64,000 nt of DNA, taken from NCBI RefSeq assembly GCF_014203045.1, contig NZ_JACHIF010000005.1, forward strand, positions 186,001 to 250,000, in the 5' to 3' direction. Shown here piece after piece: positions 9,274 through 19,500 of the stretch. The stretch's first letter is position 1, and each line of letters begins with the position of its first letter. Both the position numbers and the translations under genes were made by a program. This DNA comes from Prosthecobacter dejongeii (GTDB taxonomy: Bacteria > Verrucomicrobiota > Verrucomicrobiia > Verrucomicrobiales > Verrucomicrobiaceae). The notes under the pieces are model-generated. The model did not search any database. It was given only the letters and a program-made list of their open reading frames with translations, and was not told the DNA's origin.

Positions 9274-9795
9274 TCACTTCAGCTCAGCGAGTGCTTTTTT
9301 GATGTCAGCCGCCTGTCCAGAGGTGGAGGCGCTGTCATCATGCCAGACGATCTTGCCATCTTTAACCAAAAAACACTGCCGCTGCGCCATGGAAAGCAGG
9401 CCTCCCATCACTTTCCCCACTTTGAAGGCCTCCAGAATCTTCCCTTCAGGATCGGCAATCAGGTCGTAGGGGAGCTGCCGCTGAGTTTTAAATTTCTTCT
9501 GTGCCTCCACCCCATCGAGTGAAACCCCCAGCACCTGTACTCCCTGCTTAGTCAGGTCTGCAAAAGCATCCCGCAGAGAGCAGGCCTGGGCTGTGCAGCC
9601 TGGGGTATTTGCCTTTGGGTAGAAAAAGACCACCGTGGGACCCTTTCGATACACTTCCTGGAAATTCACCGTGACCCCATCTTGGTTCACGCCAGAGACT
9701 TGAGGGGCAGGTTGGTTCGCCTGCGTCGTCGCTGCACTGCAGGAACCGAAGAGACCAGTAAAAAGGGCGGTAAGGAGGCGCATGGTGTGTTTCAT
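9274..9795 (-). CDS. Peroxiredoxin, Bcp/PrxQ type, exported or lipid-anchored
   Basis: 173 residues. An N-terminal hydrophobic segment ends in FGSCSAA, which resembles a lipobox, so the protein may be a lipoprotein on the outside of the inner membrane. The thioredoxin-fold core has VVFFYPKANTPGCTAQACSLRD, with the peroxidatic Cys in PGCT and a second Cys five residues on, as in PrxQ. GVSLDGVEAQKKF and PYDLIADPEGKI follow. These enzymes reduce hydroperoxides with thioredoxin. Export is unusual for Bcp and would need a periplasmic reductant. The oxyR gene 6 kb away suggests peroxide stress is handled in this region, but there is no operon link. Confidence 0.9.
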   Translation of the reverse strand: MKHTMRLLTALFTGLFGSCSAATTQANQPAPQVSGVNQDGVTVNFQEVYRKGPTVVFFYPKANTPGCTAQACSLRDAFADLTKQGVQVLGVSLDGVEAQKKFKTQRQLPYDLIADPEGKILEAFKVGKVMGGLLSMAQRQCFLVKDGKIVWHDDSASTSGQAADIKKALAELK

Positions 9796-9839
9796 TCTAT
9801 GCCTACGTTCGCACCTGCGCGGCGGGCGGATTCATCCAA

Positions 9840-10610
9840 TCACTCCCGCATGCCGAGGTAACGATATGGAATGTAGCCTTTCACGTTTAGAAAGTCTCTC
9901 CGGATTCGTCGCTTCAGCACCTTCCAGTCGGGGTGGCAGCCTGCTTCATAGACCCGCACTTGAGTGTGGGCGGCATCGCCCCAGCCGGCAAAGATCACGA
10001 CATGCGCATTGGTGGTATTTAAAATATCTCCCGGTCGCAGGTCTTCGTAACTGGAGAGCCGTTGGCAAAACTGGGGCAACTCCCGTGTCGAAACGGAACG
10101 TGGCAATCGCCAGCAGCGAGAGACCAGGCCCGAGCAGTCAATCCCTGCTGCCTCTAAGCTTACCGCATGGTCCAGCCCAGCTCGTTTAGCCGGGGTATAG
10201 ACATCGCCAGCGGCCAAACCACGGCGTACTTTGCGGTCAAACTCTGGAGGTGTATCAAAGCCACCCCATTGATAAGGCATGCCTTGATTCCACTGCCCCG
10301 GTAGCCACCACCCTGGGCGGGTGCCATCCTTCGGCTGGAAATCCCTGTCTGGCGTATCCACCCGGATCCCCCGCCCATCCAGGCCGTGCCTAATGTTCTC
10401 AGCATTCGCGCGCCATCTGTGCTCAGCGTATGCCTGTGCGGTGGCCATGACCTCGGCGCGGCGGACGGTGGCCTGCGGGCGATGGCGCAGGTCAGGAGAA
10501 ATCGCCGCGCAACTCACCATGCCACCTGCCAAAGCCAGAAATGCCCCGGCACGTGACCAGGAAAGGAAGAATGTGCGGGGGTGCGCTGCCGTCATGCCTT
10601 TGGCACCCAT
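9840..10610 (-). CDS. NlpC/P60-like cysteine peptidase, probable lipoprotein
   Basis: 256 residues. The N-terminus AGAFLALAGGMVSCAA looks like a lipoprotein signal with the anchor Cys at about 34, though the lipobox (MVSC) is imperfect. The catalytic part has GIDCSGLVSRCWRLP with the nucleophile Cys, DLRPGDILNTTNAHVVIFAGW with the catalytic His, and YEAGCHPDW further on. This order is that of NlpC/P60 gamma-D-glutamyl-diamino-acid peptidases acting on cell-wall peptides. The middle region GMPYQWGGFDTP is the substrate-entry strand also seen in the family. The start is ATG at 10610, or 15 bases later. It overlaps nothing and is followed 44 bases on by the peroxiredoxin gene. Confidence 0.85.
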   Translation of the reverse strand: MGAKGMTAAHPRTFFLSWSRAGAFLALAGGMVSCAAISPDLRHRPQATVRRAEVMATAQAYAEHRWRANAENIRHGLDGRGIRVDTPDRDFQPKDGTRPGWWLPGQWNQGMPYQWGGFDTPPEFDRKVRRGLAAGDVYTPAKRAGLDHAVSLEAAGIDCSGLVSRCWRLPRSVSTRELPQFCQRLSSYEDLRPGDILNTTNAHVVIFAGWGDAAHTQVRVYEAGCHPDWKVLKRRIRRDFLNVKGYIPYRYLGMRE

Positions 10611-10645
10611 AGGAGGTCAGCTACTTCCTCACAACACACATCGTG

Positions 10646-10843
10646 TCACTTTTCACCCATCCAAAAAGCCAGGCCTTGGTTCATCTGCTCAAGCATGCGG
10701 CTGAATAAATCTGGGCTAGACTGGCGAGGGGGCTGCGGTGGCGGAGTCACGGGTTCTTCGACAAAAGCAAAAGCGGTGGAGAGCACGAGCAGCAGGGCCA
10801 CGATGGCTAATGGTTGACCGTAATCGAGTTTCAGATTTTTCAT
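10646..10843 (-). CDS. Small single-pass membrane protein, unknown function
   Basis: 65 residues from the ATG at 10843. MKNLKLDYGQPLAIVALLLVLSTAFAF is a signal-anchor or signal peptide, followed by a proline-rich linker (PVTPPPQPPRQ) and a short amphipathic tail ending in FWMGEK. A longer frame opens at 10882, but the added residues are not convincing. No family is recognised. It stops 35 bases before the NlpC/P60 gene on the same strand, so the two may be co-transcribed. Confidence 0.5.
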   Translation of the reverse strand: MKNLKLDYGQPLAIVALLLVLSTAFAFVEEPVTPPPQPPRQSSPDLFSRMLEQMNQGLAFWMGEK

Positions 10844-11321
10844 GAAGGTTGTGAAGGAGAAACCCTCCCACCCCGCCTCCATCCATGTGGAGGCTCACGG
10901 TAAGGGTGAAAGGGTCTGGTTTTGGGGGGGAAAGTATCAGCCTAGCCCGCAGAGCATGGCCTGGCTGGATGTTTGATCCCCTCTCTGGACAAAGACGGGG
11001 GCTCTGGGCAGGGAGGGTTGAACATGGTTGTTAGCAGGGTGCATGAAAGCTGCGGAGGAGTGGACTGCCTAACATGCGGCTTCCATGATATTGATATAAT
11101 TGTTTGAACTGGAAAAACTGATTGGTTTTTCCAATCATAAACTTTCCCGCAGCCCTGAAGTGAGGGCACTGAAACCCGTTTAGGTGACGTTTGGGTCAGC
11201 TTGCCACGAGACCGATCATAGAAGACTTCGTTGTAGAAGAAAATGCGCTTGGACTTTTCACAATGCCGCTCTTGTAATGGTTAACGCATGGATGATCTAC
11301 CCCCGATGATCTGCCGAAATT
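10844..11321. other. Intergenic stretch without a supported gene
   Basis: About 480 bases between divergent genes. It holds a perfect eight-base inverted repeat around 11111-11132 (GGAAAAAC, six-base loop, GTTTTTCC) in an AT-richer patch, and short G-rich runs near 10920-11010. Short frames on both strands do not look like proteins. Promoters of both flanking genes should lie here, but no convincing -35/-10 pair stands out. Confidence 0.5.
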
Positions 11322-12446
11322 ATGTCTGGTGAAAAAGAATCCGAAAAATCCATAGGCGCTCCCCACCGTCTTGGGGCGCTGGATGCACTCAGGCTGATCG
11401 CTGCCTGGGTGGTTTTTCGCGAGCATTTCTACGTCATCTTTGAGGTGCATTCAGAGAAGGGTGAGTACTTCGGCCTCCTGGATGCGAAGGGGGCAGTGAC
11501 TTTATTTTTCGTCCTCAGTGGCTACGTGCTTTCCATATCTCTGCGCCGTTCGCTGCCGTCTTTCCGGACCTATTGGAATTTTGGCCTGCGCCGGGTTTTC
11601 CGCATCTACCCGCTCTACTGGGTGGCTTTAGCGATGACGTTTGCGGTCCTGGTTTTCGCTTACCAGCGGGAGGGGTTAGGCTATCTTTCGGACATGCCTG
11701 CGACTTTCTTGGATAGCCCTGGGTTGCAGGTGAAGCAGTGGCTGCTGCAAACGACCTTGGTGGCACCTGGCATGCTTTCCTACTTTGCTTTGCCCACCGT
11801 CTGGACGCTCATGGTCGAGGCGAAGATCGCGATGATCTTCCCATGGCTGTTTTGGTTGATGACGCGTTTAAATGGCTGGGCGGCCACGGCGCTTTTGGCA
11901 GGCTTTGTCCTTGGCAGTGCTTGGTTGCATGATCACGTCATCGGCACGGCCTCATTCTTGGGCCAGTTTGCCTTGGGCATCATGCTTTACCGCATCCCTG
12001 GAGATTTTTGGAAGAAACTCAATGGCTTCGCTTGGTGTGTACTCCTGGCCATCAGTCTGTTTTTATACAGAGCCATGTCCCTTCGTTATTTCTTCGCGGA
12101 GATGGAGACCAGCCTCTACCTATGTGCCTTTGGCAGCACGGGTTTCATTGCGGCTGCTCTGCACTGGCCCGTTTTGAGGTCTGGCCTTGAGAGGTTACAG
12201 AAGATGCTTCGGTATGATATCTCCTACGGCATCTACATCCTGCATTACCCCATTCTCATGGCGCTGCGCTGGTTGTGGTTGGATGGGTTTTTGCCAGTAT
12301 CTGCCCTGTGGCTCTTCCTTATTTCCGCCGCTTTGACGATACTCCTTGCTTACATCCTGCATCGGTTTGTCGAGATCCCCTGCATTCAGTTAGGGCGTCG
12401 TTTGACTCAGGTGGGCTCCCCGCCTCTAGGCTCAGCGGCCTCCTAA
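11322..12446 (+). CDS. Acyltransferase family 3 membrane protein (OatA/NolL type)
   Basis: 374 residues with about ten membrane helices. The family signature is seen as LGALDALRLIAAWVVFREHF near the N-terminus (the 'R-x-x-A' and the His of helix 1), then VTLFFVLSGYVLSISLRR (the F-F-x-x-S-G segment), RRVFRIYPLYWVALA, and the C-terminal DISYGIYILHYPILMAL. Such proteins move acetyl or other acyl groups across the membrane onto exopolysaccharide, peptidoglycan or glycolipid. The next two genes, on the opposite strand, are glycosyltransferase-like, so surface glycan decoration is the likely setting. Its end overlaps the end of the first of these by four bases. No Shine-Dalgarno motif is visible. 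Confidence 0.9.
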   Translation: MSGEKESEKSIGAPHRLGALDALRLIAAWVVFREHFYVIFEVHSEKGEYFGLLDAKGAVTLFFVLSGYVLSISLRRSLPSFRTYWNFGLRRVFRIYPLYWVALAMTFAVLVFAYQREGLGYLSDMPATFLDSPGLQVKQWLLQTTLVAPGMLSYFALPTVWTLMVEAKIAMIFPWLFWLMTRLNGWAATALLAGFVLGSAWLHDHVIGTASFLGQFALGIMLYRIPGDFWKKLNGFAWCVLLAISLFLYRAMSLRYFFAEMETSLYLCAFGSTGFIAAALHWPVLRSGLERLQKMLRYDISYGIYILHYPILMALRWLWLDGFLPVSALWLFLISAALTILLAYILHRFVEIPCIQLGRRLTQVGSPPLGSAAS

Positions 12447-13774
12447 GAGGCGCTTCTGGTCATCAGATCCTGAGTGAACAAGTGGGGAAAACGTTGGTGC
12501 AACTCGTCATAGGCCGATTGCATCTGCTGGCGTTCTTCTGCATTGGCCAGCACCGGGTGGGGGCGCCAGTGGACTTTCGCTAAGCCGTAGGTCCAGGGGC
12601 GATTTTGGGCCTTGGCATGTTCGCGGAGGGTGGCCTCCATGGCAGCGAGAGAAATGTGGCAGGAAATGTGGTCCGCCGCCCAGGTGGCAGAGTCCAGCCC
12701 GCTTCCGCGTTGCAGCAGGGCCTGAATGTCTTCGGCAAGATGGCTCGGGCGCAGGAAGGCTCCTGTTTTTTCATTGATATGGGCGGCCGAGCCGATGCTG
12801 GCCCCTTCGCGCATGGCGATGGCTGCGCCTGCAAAGAGGGATTCCACCATGGCGACACAACCGCCTTCGCGGCGGCTGATGACCATGGAGATTTTAGAGT
12901 CGCACTGCAAACGGGTGACTTCTGCGATGGGGAGAGATTCTTTGATCTCCAGGTTTTGCGGCACGCCTATTTTTTGGGCCAATTGAGCGATGGTTTCCCG
13001 GGTGTTGCGACCTTCATTTTGGCCGATAAGGACGACTCGCAGCTCCTTGGGCAAGCGCGTGAGTGCGTCAAAGAATTCCCAGTGCCTTTTAAAGTCTCCC
13101 CAGTTGGCCACCATGAGGATGTCAATGGAGCGTTCACTCCAGGGCTTTGGCTGGTAAAAAGCTGGCTCCACCCAGTCACAGGCCAGGCCTGGTAAGCAGC
13201 GCAGTTGAGGGTGGAAGCGGGTGAGCCGTTCCCGTTCCCCGTGCGTGGCGGGCTGCACCCAGATCCCATCTGGCAGCAGCGCGGTGGCCAGGCCTAACAA
13301 AGCGTAATCCGTCGGTGTCCAACTGGCGGCTAGAACGATGTCATAACGAGCGGCCAGCCACTGGAGGTCTGCCGCTGGCAGCGCCATCAGCAGTCTGGCA
13401 AGATTGTACTCAAAGTAGTGCAGCAGGACGCCCTTTTCTCCGTTTTCACCTGGGCGTTTGAGCAATACCGTCCGTGTCAACGCAGGATCTTTTTTGACCA
13501 GGCCGGGTAACCTGGAGCTATCTTGCATGGCCTCTCTCCACAGGCGGTCATCGGCACCGTGGGTCTCCTGTTGGAGACGTTTGAGGATGGGTTGCCAGGT
13601 GGCCGGGCGGTCACACAGGCTCAAGGCACGGGTCAGCAGTGCCACGCGTGTGGGCTTTTTTGTCCAGAGGGCGGCGAAGCTGAGCAGGCGGCCCACCCCA
13701 GAACGGACCGTCTCTGAGTAACGCAGGGTGTCACTCAGGCGGGTGCCGAGAAGAAAGAGCGGTGTCAGCTTCAT
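12443..13774 (-). CDS. GT4-like glycosyltransferase, copy 1 of a tandem pair
   Basis: 443 residues from the ATG at 13774, which lines up with the neighbouring paralogue; the frame extends 21 codons further up to 13837. The C-terminal half is a GT-B-type domain: IDILMVANWGDFKRHWEFF, LRVVLIGQNEGRNTRETI, then REGGCVAMVESLFAG, in which the two Glu residues form the E-x7-E motif of family 4 retaining glycosyltransferases. GAFLRPSHLAEDI follows. The N-terminal half shares RTVLLKRPGENGEKGVLLHYFEYN with copy 2. The substrate is unknown. The convergent acyltransferase gene suggests surface polysaccharide. No export signal is present, so the protein should be cytoplasmic. Confidence 0.75.
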   Translation of the reverse strand: MKLTPLFLLGTRLSDTLRYSETVRSGVGRLLSFAALWTKKPTRVALLTRALSLCDRPATWQPILKRLQQETHGADDRLWREAMQDSSRLPGLVKKDPALTRTVLLKRPGENGEKGVLLHYFEYNLARLLMALPAADLQWLAARYDIVLAASWTPTDYALLGLATALLPDGIWVQPATHGERERLTRFHPQLRCLPGLACDWVEPAFYQPKPWSERSIDILMVANWGDFKRHWEFFDALTRLPKELRVVLIGQNEGRNTRETIAQLAQKIGVPQNLEIKESLPIAEVTRLQCDSKISMVISRREGGCVAMVESLFAGAAIAMREGASIGSAAHINEKTGAFLRPSHLAEDIQALLQRGSGLDSATWAADHISCHISLAAMEATLREHAKAQNRPWTYGLAKVHWRPHPVLANAEERQQMQSAYDELHQRFPHLFTQDLMTRSAS

Positions 13775-14010
13775 GGGCGGACGTGATTCGATAAATCCAT
13801 GGGTTCGTTCTTCTGAAGAGGGCCGGGGGAATCCCATGTCAGCATCGTTTCGGTAGGGCAGAAGTGGGGCAAAATGAAAAGGCTAGGAGTCGCCCCGCTC
13901 CAGGGGTGGACGGGAACGCTTCGTATGTCGGTTATAAAGTGATCGTGCTGTGCAGGCAAAACGGAAAGGAGGGAGGCAATCACAAGCCCTGGAGGTAGGG
14001 GTGGCATCGC

Positions 14011-15384
14011 TCAGTGATTGGAGATTTCCAACAGATCCGCCGGGAAGACCTGGGGAAACCGCTGGTGACATTCATCATAAAGAGGGCGTAGAGAGGCCGC
14101 ATCTTCGGCCCGGGCATGGCGTGGATAGGGGCGCCAATGGGGGAGCAATAAATCTCGGGTCCAGGGAAGGTCTCGTTTTTCGGATTGTTGGCGCAGTACT
14201 TCATTCACCTTGAGCCGGGTCTGGTGGCAGGAGATGTTTTGGCTGACCCAGTGGGCGGGTTGCAGGCTAGGTGCAGCGCGATGCAGCGCCAAAATATCTT
14301 CCGCGAGGTGCCCTGGCCGCAGGCGTTTGCCGGTGAGGTCGTGGATGTAGTGCAGCGGGCCGACATGAGCGTCTGCGCGGATGCCCAGGGCGCAGCCTGC
14401 AAAGAGCGACTCCACCGCAGCCACGCAGCAGCCTTCTCTGAGGCTGAAGATGAGGGAGACCCGGGCCTGCAACTGAAGCAGGGAGACTTGCTCAGCGGGT
14501 AACGATTGGCAGATTTCCAGTTTTTGCGGTACGCCGATCTCTTGAGCCAAATGAGCGATGAAATTCTGGTCGCGATTTCCCTCTTTTTGCCCCACCAGGA
14601 CGATGCGCCAAGTAGGTGGCAAATGACGCAGGGCTTGGAAGAAATCCCAGTGCCGTTTGAATTCGCCCCAATTGGCCACCATGAGGATGTCGATGGGGCG
14701 TTCTTGCTGTGGCTGAGAGGGATAAAACTGAGGGTCAATCCAGTCACACGGCAGGGTGTCTAAGACCACTAAGCGCGGGTGGAAAGCCTGCAGTTTGGCT
14801 TTTTCCGTGTAGTTGCAGGGCTGGATGAAAACAGGCCCCGAGGTCTTCGCCAACACTAGATTGATGGAGGCGTAATCGGTGGGGGACCAACTGGTGGAGA
14901 GAATGAAATCAAACCGCTCCTCCAGCCAGCGAAACTCTGCCTCAGGAATCCCTAAAGTCAGGCGCACCCAGTTGTACTCGAAATACATGAGCAGCACGCC
15001 TTTCTCCCCATCAGGGCCTGGGGCCTTTAAGATGATGGATCGCGTGAGGTGAGGCTGCTGCACGACGAGACTGCGATAACGCGGCAGCGCTGCCACGATG
15101 GGTCGCCAAAACGCTTCCGTGGTGGGGAAGCGGCTGAGCCGGCGGATGATGTGCTGATTGAGACTGCCAGATTCGCTGAATTCCAGAGCGCGGCACAGCA
15201 TGGCGGCGGCTTGGGCCGGCGGTGAAAAACTCGAGAGTAAGCGAAGCCGCAGGGCATTCAGACTGCGGAGCTTTCGCGAGTGCCGCAACTCATCCGTCAG
15301 CCGTAAACGCAAAAGTAACCAGCCCCGTCGCAGGAGAGACGGCTGTGTTTGAGAAGGCAAAGGGGCAGAGGTGGCAGACTCCAT
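14011..15384 (-). CDS. GT4-like glycosyltransferase, copy 2 of a tandem pair
   Basis: 457 residues from the ATG at 15384 (a GTG two codons upstream is possible). It is clearly homologous over its whole length to the gene at 12443: RSIILKAPGPDGEKGVLLMYFEYN, TSWSPTDYA, PIDILMVANWGEFKRHWDFF, IGVPQKLEICQSLP, and REGCCVAAVESLFAG with the E-x7-E pair. KRLRPGHLAEDIL and LPWTRDLLLPHWRPYPRHA also align. The two copies have diverged well beyond recent duplication. About 240 bases separate them, with no gene between. Function is inferred as in copy 1. Confidence 0.75.
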   Translation of the reverse strand: MESATSAPLPSQTQPSLLRRGWLLLRLRLTDELRHSRKLRSLNALRLRLLSSFSPPAQAAAMLCRALEFSESGSLNQHIIRRLSRFPTTEAFWRPIVAALPRYRSLVVQQPHLTRSIILKAPGPDGEKGVLLMYFEYNWVRLTLGIPEAEFRWLEERFDFILSTSWSPTDYASINLVLAKTSGPVFIQPCNYTEKAKLQAFHPRLVVLDTLPCDWIDPQFYPSQPQQERPIDILMVANWGEFKRHWDFFQALRHLPPTWRIVLVGQKEGNRDQNFIAHLAQEIGVPQKLEICQSLPAEQVSLLQLQARVSLIFSLREGCCVAAVESLFAGCALGIRADAHVGPLHYIHDLTGKRLRPGHLAEDILALHRAAPSLQPAHWVSQNISCHQTRLKVNEVLRQQSEKRDLPWTRDLLLPHWRPYPRHARAEDAASLRPLYDECHQRFPQVFPADLLEISNH

Positions 15385-15607
15385 ACTCACGGCTAAGTCG
15401 GCATTGCGGCACGAATGTTTGGGAAGCCTTCGGGCAGTGAACAGCCTCCCCAGAGAAGCGGCTGCGACTTAGCCCCTCCTCGCTCCATGTCAACATCGTG
15501 CCTCCAGGGTTTCACCCTCAACGCCTTATATCACTGGCCGAAATGGGGAATGTCATGAATGCTTGTGCAAGTCTCCGCTTTTTGGTTGGCTCCTTTCAGC
15601 ACCCTTC

Positions 15608-16477
15608 ATGAACTTTCGCGATCTTGAATACCTCGTCGCAGTGGCAGAGCATGGGCACTTTGGGCAGGCGGCCCAGGCTTGCCATGTGAGCCAGAGCACC
15701 CTGAGCCTGCAGCTCCAGAAGCTGGAGGCGGACCTGGGCGTGCAGTTGGTGGAGCGGACAAATCGCCGTGTTGTCGTCACCCCCACAGGACTTGCCTTTG
15801 TGGCCAGAGCACGAGGCATCTTGCGTGCCCGCCAGGAAATGCTGGATGAGGCGGCGATCGAAGTGGGGCAGATGCCGCGAGAAATCAGCCTGGGCCTCAT
15901 TCCCACCATCGCCCCGTATCGCCTGGGTGCGGTGCTTGCCGCCATGAAGTCTGCCTACCCAGAGACGGCCGTGCGCGTGGTGGAGGACGTGACGCATGCC
16001 CTCGAAAAAAGGGTGACTCAAGGCGGGCTAGATGCGGCCATCACCGCCACCCCGATCTTGGATTCTCTCCTGGAGGAGACGGTGCTGATGGATGACGAAC
16101 TCCTCCTTGCGGTGCCGACCGAGCATGGATTGGCCGGAGCCAAACATCGTGTGTCCGCAGAAAGCCTGCGCACAGATCGTCTGCTGCTTTTGAAGGACGG
16201 CCATTGCCTGCGGGATCAAGTGCTGGATTTTTGCACCGCGCATGGAGGCGTGGGCCAGAATGAATCCATCGCCACCAGCATTGAGACCTTGATCGCCCTC
16301 ATCCGCCACGGAGCGGGAGTTACCTTGATGCCTAAAATGGCCATCGCTGATCGTCCGCAGGTGGAGGGCGTGAAATTTCTGCGGCTGGAGCCCAGTCCAG
16401 TCCGCAGAGTGCGGCTGATCACGCGCAAAACATCGCGGTTAGGCCAGGTGCTGGCGCGTGTTTTTGGTCATGCTTGA
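15608..16477 (+). CDS. oxyR: OxyR-type peroxide-sensing LysR regulator
   Basis: 289 residues from the ATG at 15608. The N-terminal helix-turn-helix is FGQAAQACHVSQSTLSLQLQKLE. The regulatory domain has DGHCLRDQVLDFC, placing Cys200 and Cys209 nine residues apart, the same pair and spacing as the redox-active Cys199/Cys208 of E. coli OxyR. The sequence around them (LLLLKDGHCLRDQ) is also nearly the same, so this is OxyR by more than fold. TSIETLIALIRHGAGVTLMPKMA is the usual C-terminal effector region. OxyR turns on catalase and peroxiredoxin genes when oxidised. No catalase lies in the window. The leader has no Shine-Dalgarno motif. Confidence 0.93.
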   Translation: MNFRDLEYLVAVAEHGHFGQAAQACHVSQSTLSLQLQKLEADLGVQLVERTNRRVVVTPTGLAFVARARGILRARQEMLDEAAIEVGQMPREISLGLIPTIAPYRLGAVLAAMKSAYPETAVRVVEDVTHALEKRVTQGGLDAAITATPILDSLLEETVLMDDELLLAVPTEHGLAGAKHRVSAESLRTDRLLLLKDGHCLRDQVLDFCTAHGGVGQNESIATSIETLIALIRHGAGVTLMPKMAIADRPQVEGVKFLRLEPSPVRRVRLITRKTSRLGQVLARVFGHA

Positions 16478-16580
16478 GTGGTTATTCTTAAGGGTGGGTG
16501 GGGCAATATGTGACAATTGATTCATTCAGGATCAACCTATTGCGTGCGTTCCCTAAACATGCTAATTTCCATAATTCCGC

Positions 16581-19500
16581 ATGAACAAGGCTCCCGCTTC
16601 GGTCATTGGTCTTTTATTGACCCTGGTTTCCTCACTCAATGCCCAGACGGGCGTGCTGCGGGAGGTGTGGACTCATCTGGATGGCGGGGCGGTGGCGGAC
16701 CTCACGCTTTCGGCAGATTACCCGGGCAATCCCCTGCTGCGCACGGTGGATGCTAACTTTGCCGCACCGGTGAACTGGGCGGAGCGTTATGGTGTGCGCA
16801 TGCGCGCCTACCTCACCCCTGCGGTCACGGGCAGCTACACGTTTTGGGTCAGCGGAGATGATAATTGCGAACTTTGGCTGAGCACGGATGACCAAGCGGC
16901 TAACAAAGTGCGTGTCGCGCAGGTGCCTGGCTGGACCGAGGCGCAGCGGTGGACCAAATTTGCCGAGCAAAAGTCTGCCCCCATTTCTTTGCAGGCAGGG
17001 CAGCGTTATTACATCGAGGCGCTGATGAAGGAAGGCTACGGGGGTGATAGCCTAGCCGTCGCCTGGGCCACTTCTCCCACGGCCACCCCGCAGGTGATTC
17101 CGGGGGCAGTGCTCACGCCCTTCGAGGTGCCTGCAAGCATCCCCTCTGGGCTCTTGGTGGAGGCGGGTAAGCCCGTCACGCAATACGCGCCTAACTACAC
17201 GGTGGAGCTGGCAGCTCAGGCCCTGAATGTGGCGGATGCGAATGTCTCCCCGACAATCCAGTGGACGCAAGTGAGCGGCCCTACGGCGACGATCGCGACG
17301 GCAGATGCAGCCACTACTCCAGTGAGCCTGACACGCGCGGGGGTGTATGTTTTTCGCGCCACCGCGAGTCACTCTGGCAATACCGCCTCTGATGACGTGA
17401 CGGTGACCATTCAGCCACCTTTGGCGGCAGATGCTGGCAAAGCTTTGGCAGACTATTGGTTCGGCGTGGATGGCAATACGGTGGCCTCGCTTTCGCGGAG
17501 CCTGGACTACCCAAACTTCCCGCATGCTCATCGCCAGGTCAGCACGCTGACCCAGACGCAAAGCCTCGCTGAGCAATACGGGCAGCGGGTGCGTGGCTTT
17601 ATCCTGGTGCCCGTGACGGGGAGTTATCGGTTCTTCATGGCAGCCAGTAAGAAGGCTGAGTTTCATCTGAGCACGGATGCGACTACAGCCAATCTGCAAC
17701 TGCGGGCTGCTGTGACCACGGCGGTGAATGCGACGGATTTTGCCAACCATGCTGCGCAGGCTTCCCCGGCCATCACGCTCACTGCCGGGCAAAAGTATGC
17801 CTTTGAAATCCGCCACAAAGAGGACTGGGGCACGGACCACTGCACGGTGATGTGGCAGCAACCGGGACAGGACTACCTGAGCGAGATTACCGGAGAGTAT
17901 CTGTCCCCCCCCAGCGACGCCGCAGCGGTGATCGCTGGAACGCAGGAGTTTGATCTCAGCCATGACTACCTGCTGAATGCTGGGCGGGATGTGGTGCTGC
18001 ACATGCCGAGGAACTCCGTCTCATTCAGTGCGTATGAATCCCGCCGCATCTGGGGGGCAGATACGCCCACGCGTGTCTGGTCCCAGGTCAGTGGTCCCAA
18101 GGGAGTCCTGTTTTCTGCCGCCGATGCTGCACAGACCCTGGCCACCTTTCCCAAAGTGGGTGTTTATGTGCTGCGTTACAGCGTGACCACGCTGAACAAT
18201 ACCAGCACGGATGAAGTGACCGTGGAGGTGAAAGCCCCCCTCAATGCGCAGGTGGGAGCGCTGACCCGCCAAGTGTGGTGGGACAAGCAGTATGCGACCC
18301 TCGATGCTCTGCGGGCAGACCCGGCTTTCCCAAATTTCCCTGACATCACGGATGCCGTGTCAGATCTCAAACAGCCCAATAGCTGGGCAGACCGCTATGC
18401 GACTCGGGTCACCGGCATTTTAAATGTGCCCGCAGGTGGGCCAGATCCCGTGAACTATGTTTTTTATGTCTCGGGAGATGATGCGGTCGAGTTTTCGATC
18501 AGTACCGATGCGACGATGGCTAATTTACGCAAAGTTTGTTACGCCACCACGGCCAGTGGCCGTGAGGTGTGGACGAACGAAGCTTCCCAGACCTCAGCCC
18601 CCATCGCTCTGAAACCTGGTGGGCGCTATTATGTGGAGCTACTGCACAAAGAGACCTGGAGCAGTGACTACTTTGCGGTGGCCTGGAGTCCCGAGGGAGA
18701 TCGTCGGCCGAAGGTGATCGAGGGTAGCTACCTGGAGCCCAGCCAGAAAGCGCCTGCCTTTGATCCCACGCTGACCTTTTATGCGAGAGCTGGCAAGGAC
18801 CGCACCTACTGGTGGCCACATGATCGCACGCGCCTGGCAGGCTCCTGGATCAAGGCTCTCAGCTCGGATAAAACCCCGACGGCTCTCTGGAAGCAATTGT
18901 CTGGCCCTAAAAGCACGGTGGTGGAGCCAGCGAGCCTAACCAGTGAAGTGATTTTTAGTGCCGCAGGGATTTACACTTACGAGTTGGCTGTTATGGAAGG
19001 TGCATACACGCATCGGGACACGGTGGTGATCACCTTGGCCGCGCCTTTGGCCAAGACGACGGGCGCTTTGACAAGGTCTGTGTGGCTGGATGTGGAGGGC
19101 ATCACCTTACCAGATCTGTTCACTTATGACCCGGCGCTGGCATACCCGCACTTTGAGGATTTGCTGCCTGGGGTGGAGCCTCCGAGCAACTGGGCCGACT
19201 ACTATGGCACGCGCTTGAAAGGCAGCCTCATGGTGCCTGTGAGCGGGTCTTATACCTTTTGGATCGCCTCAGACGATGCTTCCGAGCTGAAGCTGGATCT
19301 CAATGATGGGCAGGGCATTCGCCGGGTCGCTTATCTGGACAGTGCCGTGTACAATTCGCGGGATTGGGATCGTCGTGCCTCGCAGAAATCAGCCACGCTG
19401 AGCCTCACGGCGGGGGTGCCTTATCCCGTGGAGATTTTGCATAAAGAACGGGATTCTTCAGACTACCTCGCCGTGGCCATGGACGGTCCTGGCACCAATG

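Noticed and set aside
11111..11132. Inverted repeat GGAAAAAC/GTTTTTCC as a terminator
   Set aside because: The stem is short and A/T-rich, and the convergent gene ends needed for a terminator are absent; listed only within the gap description.
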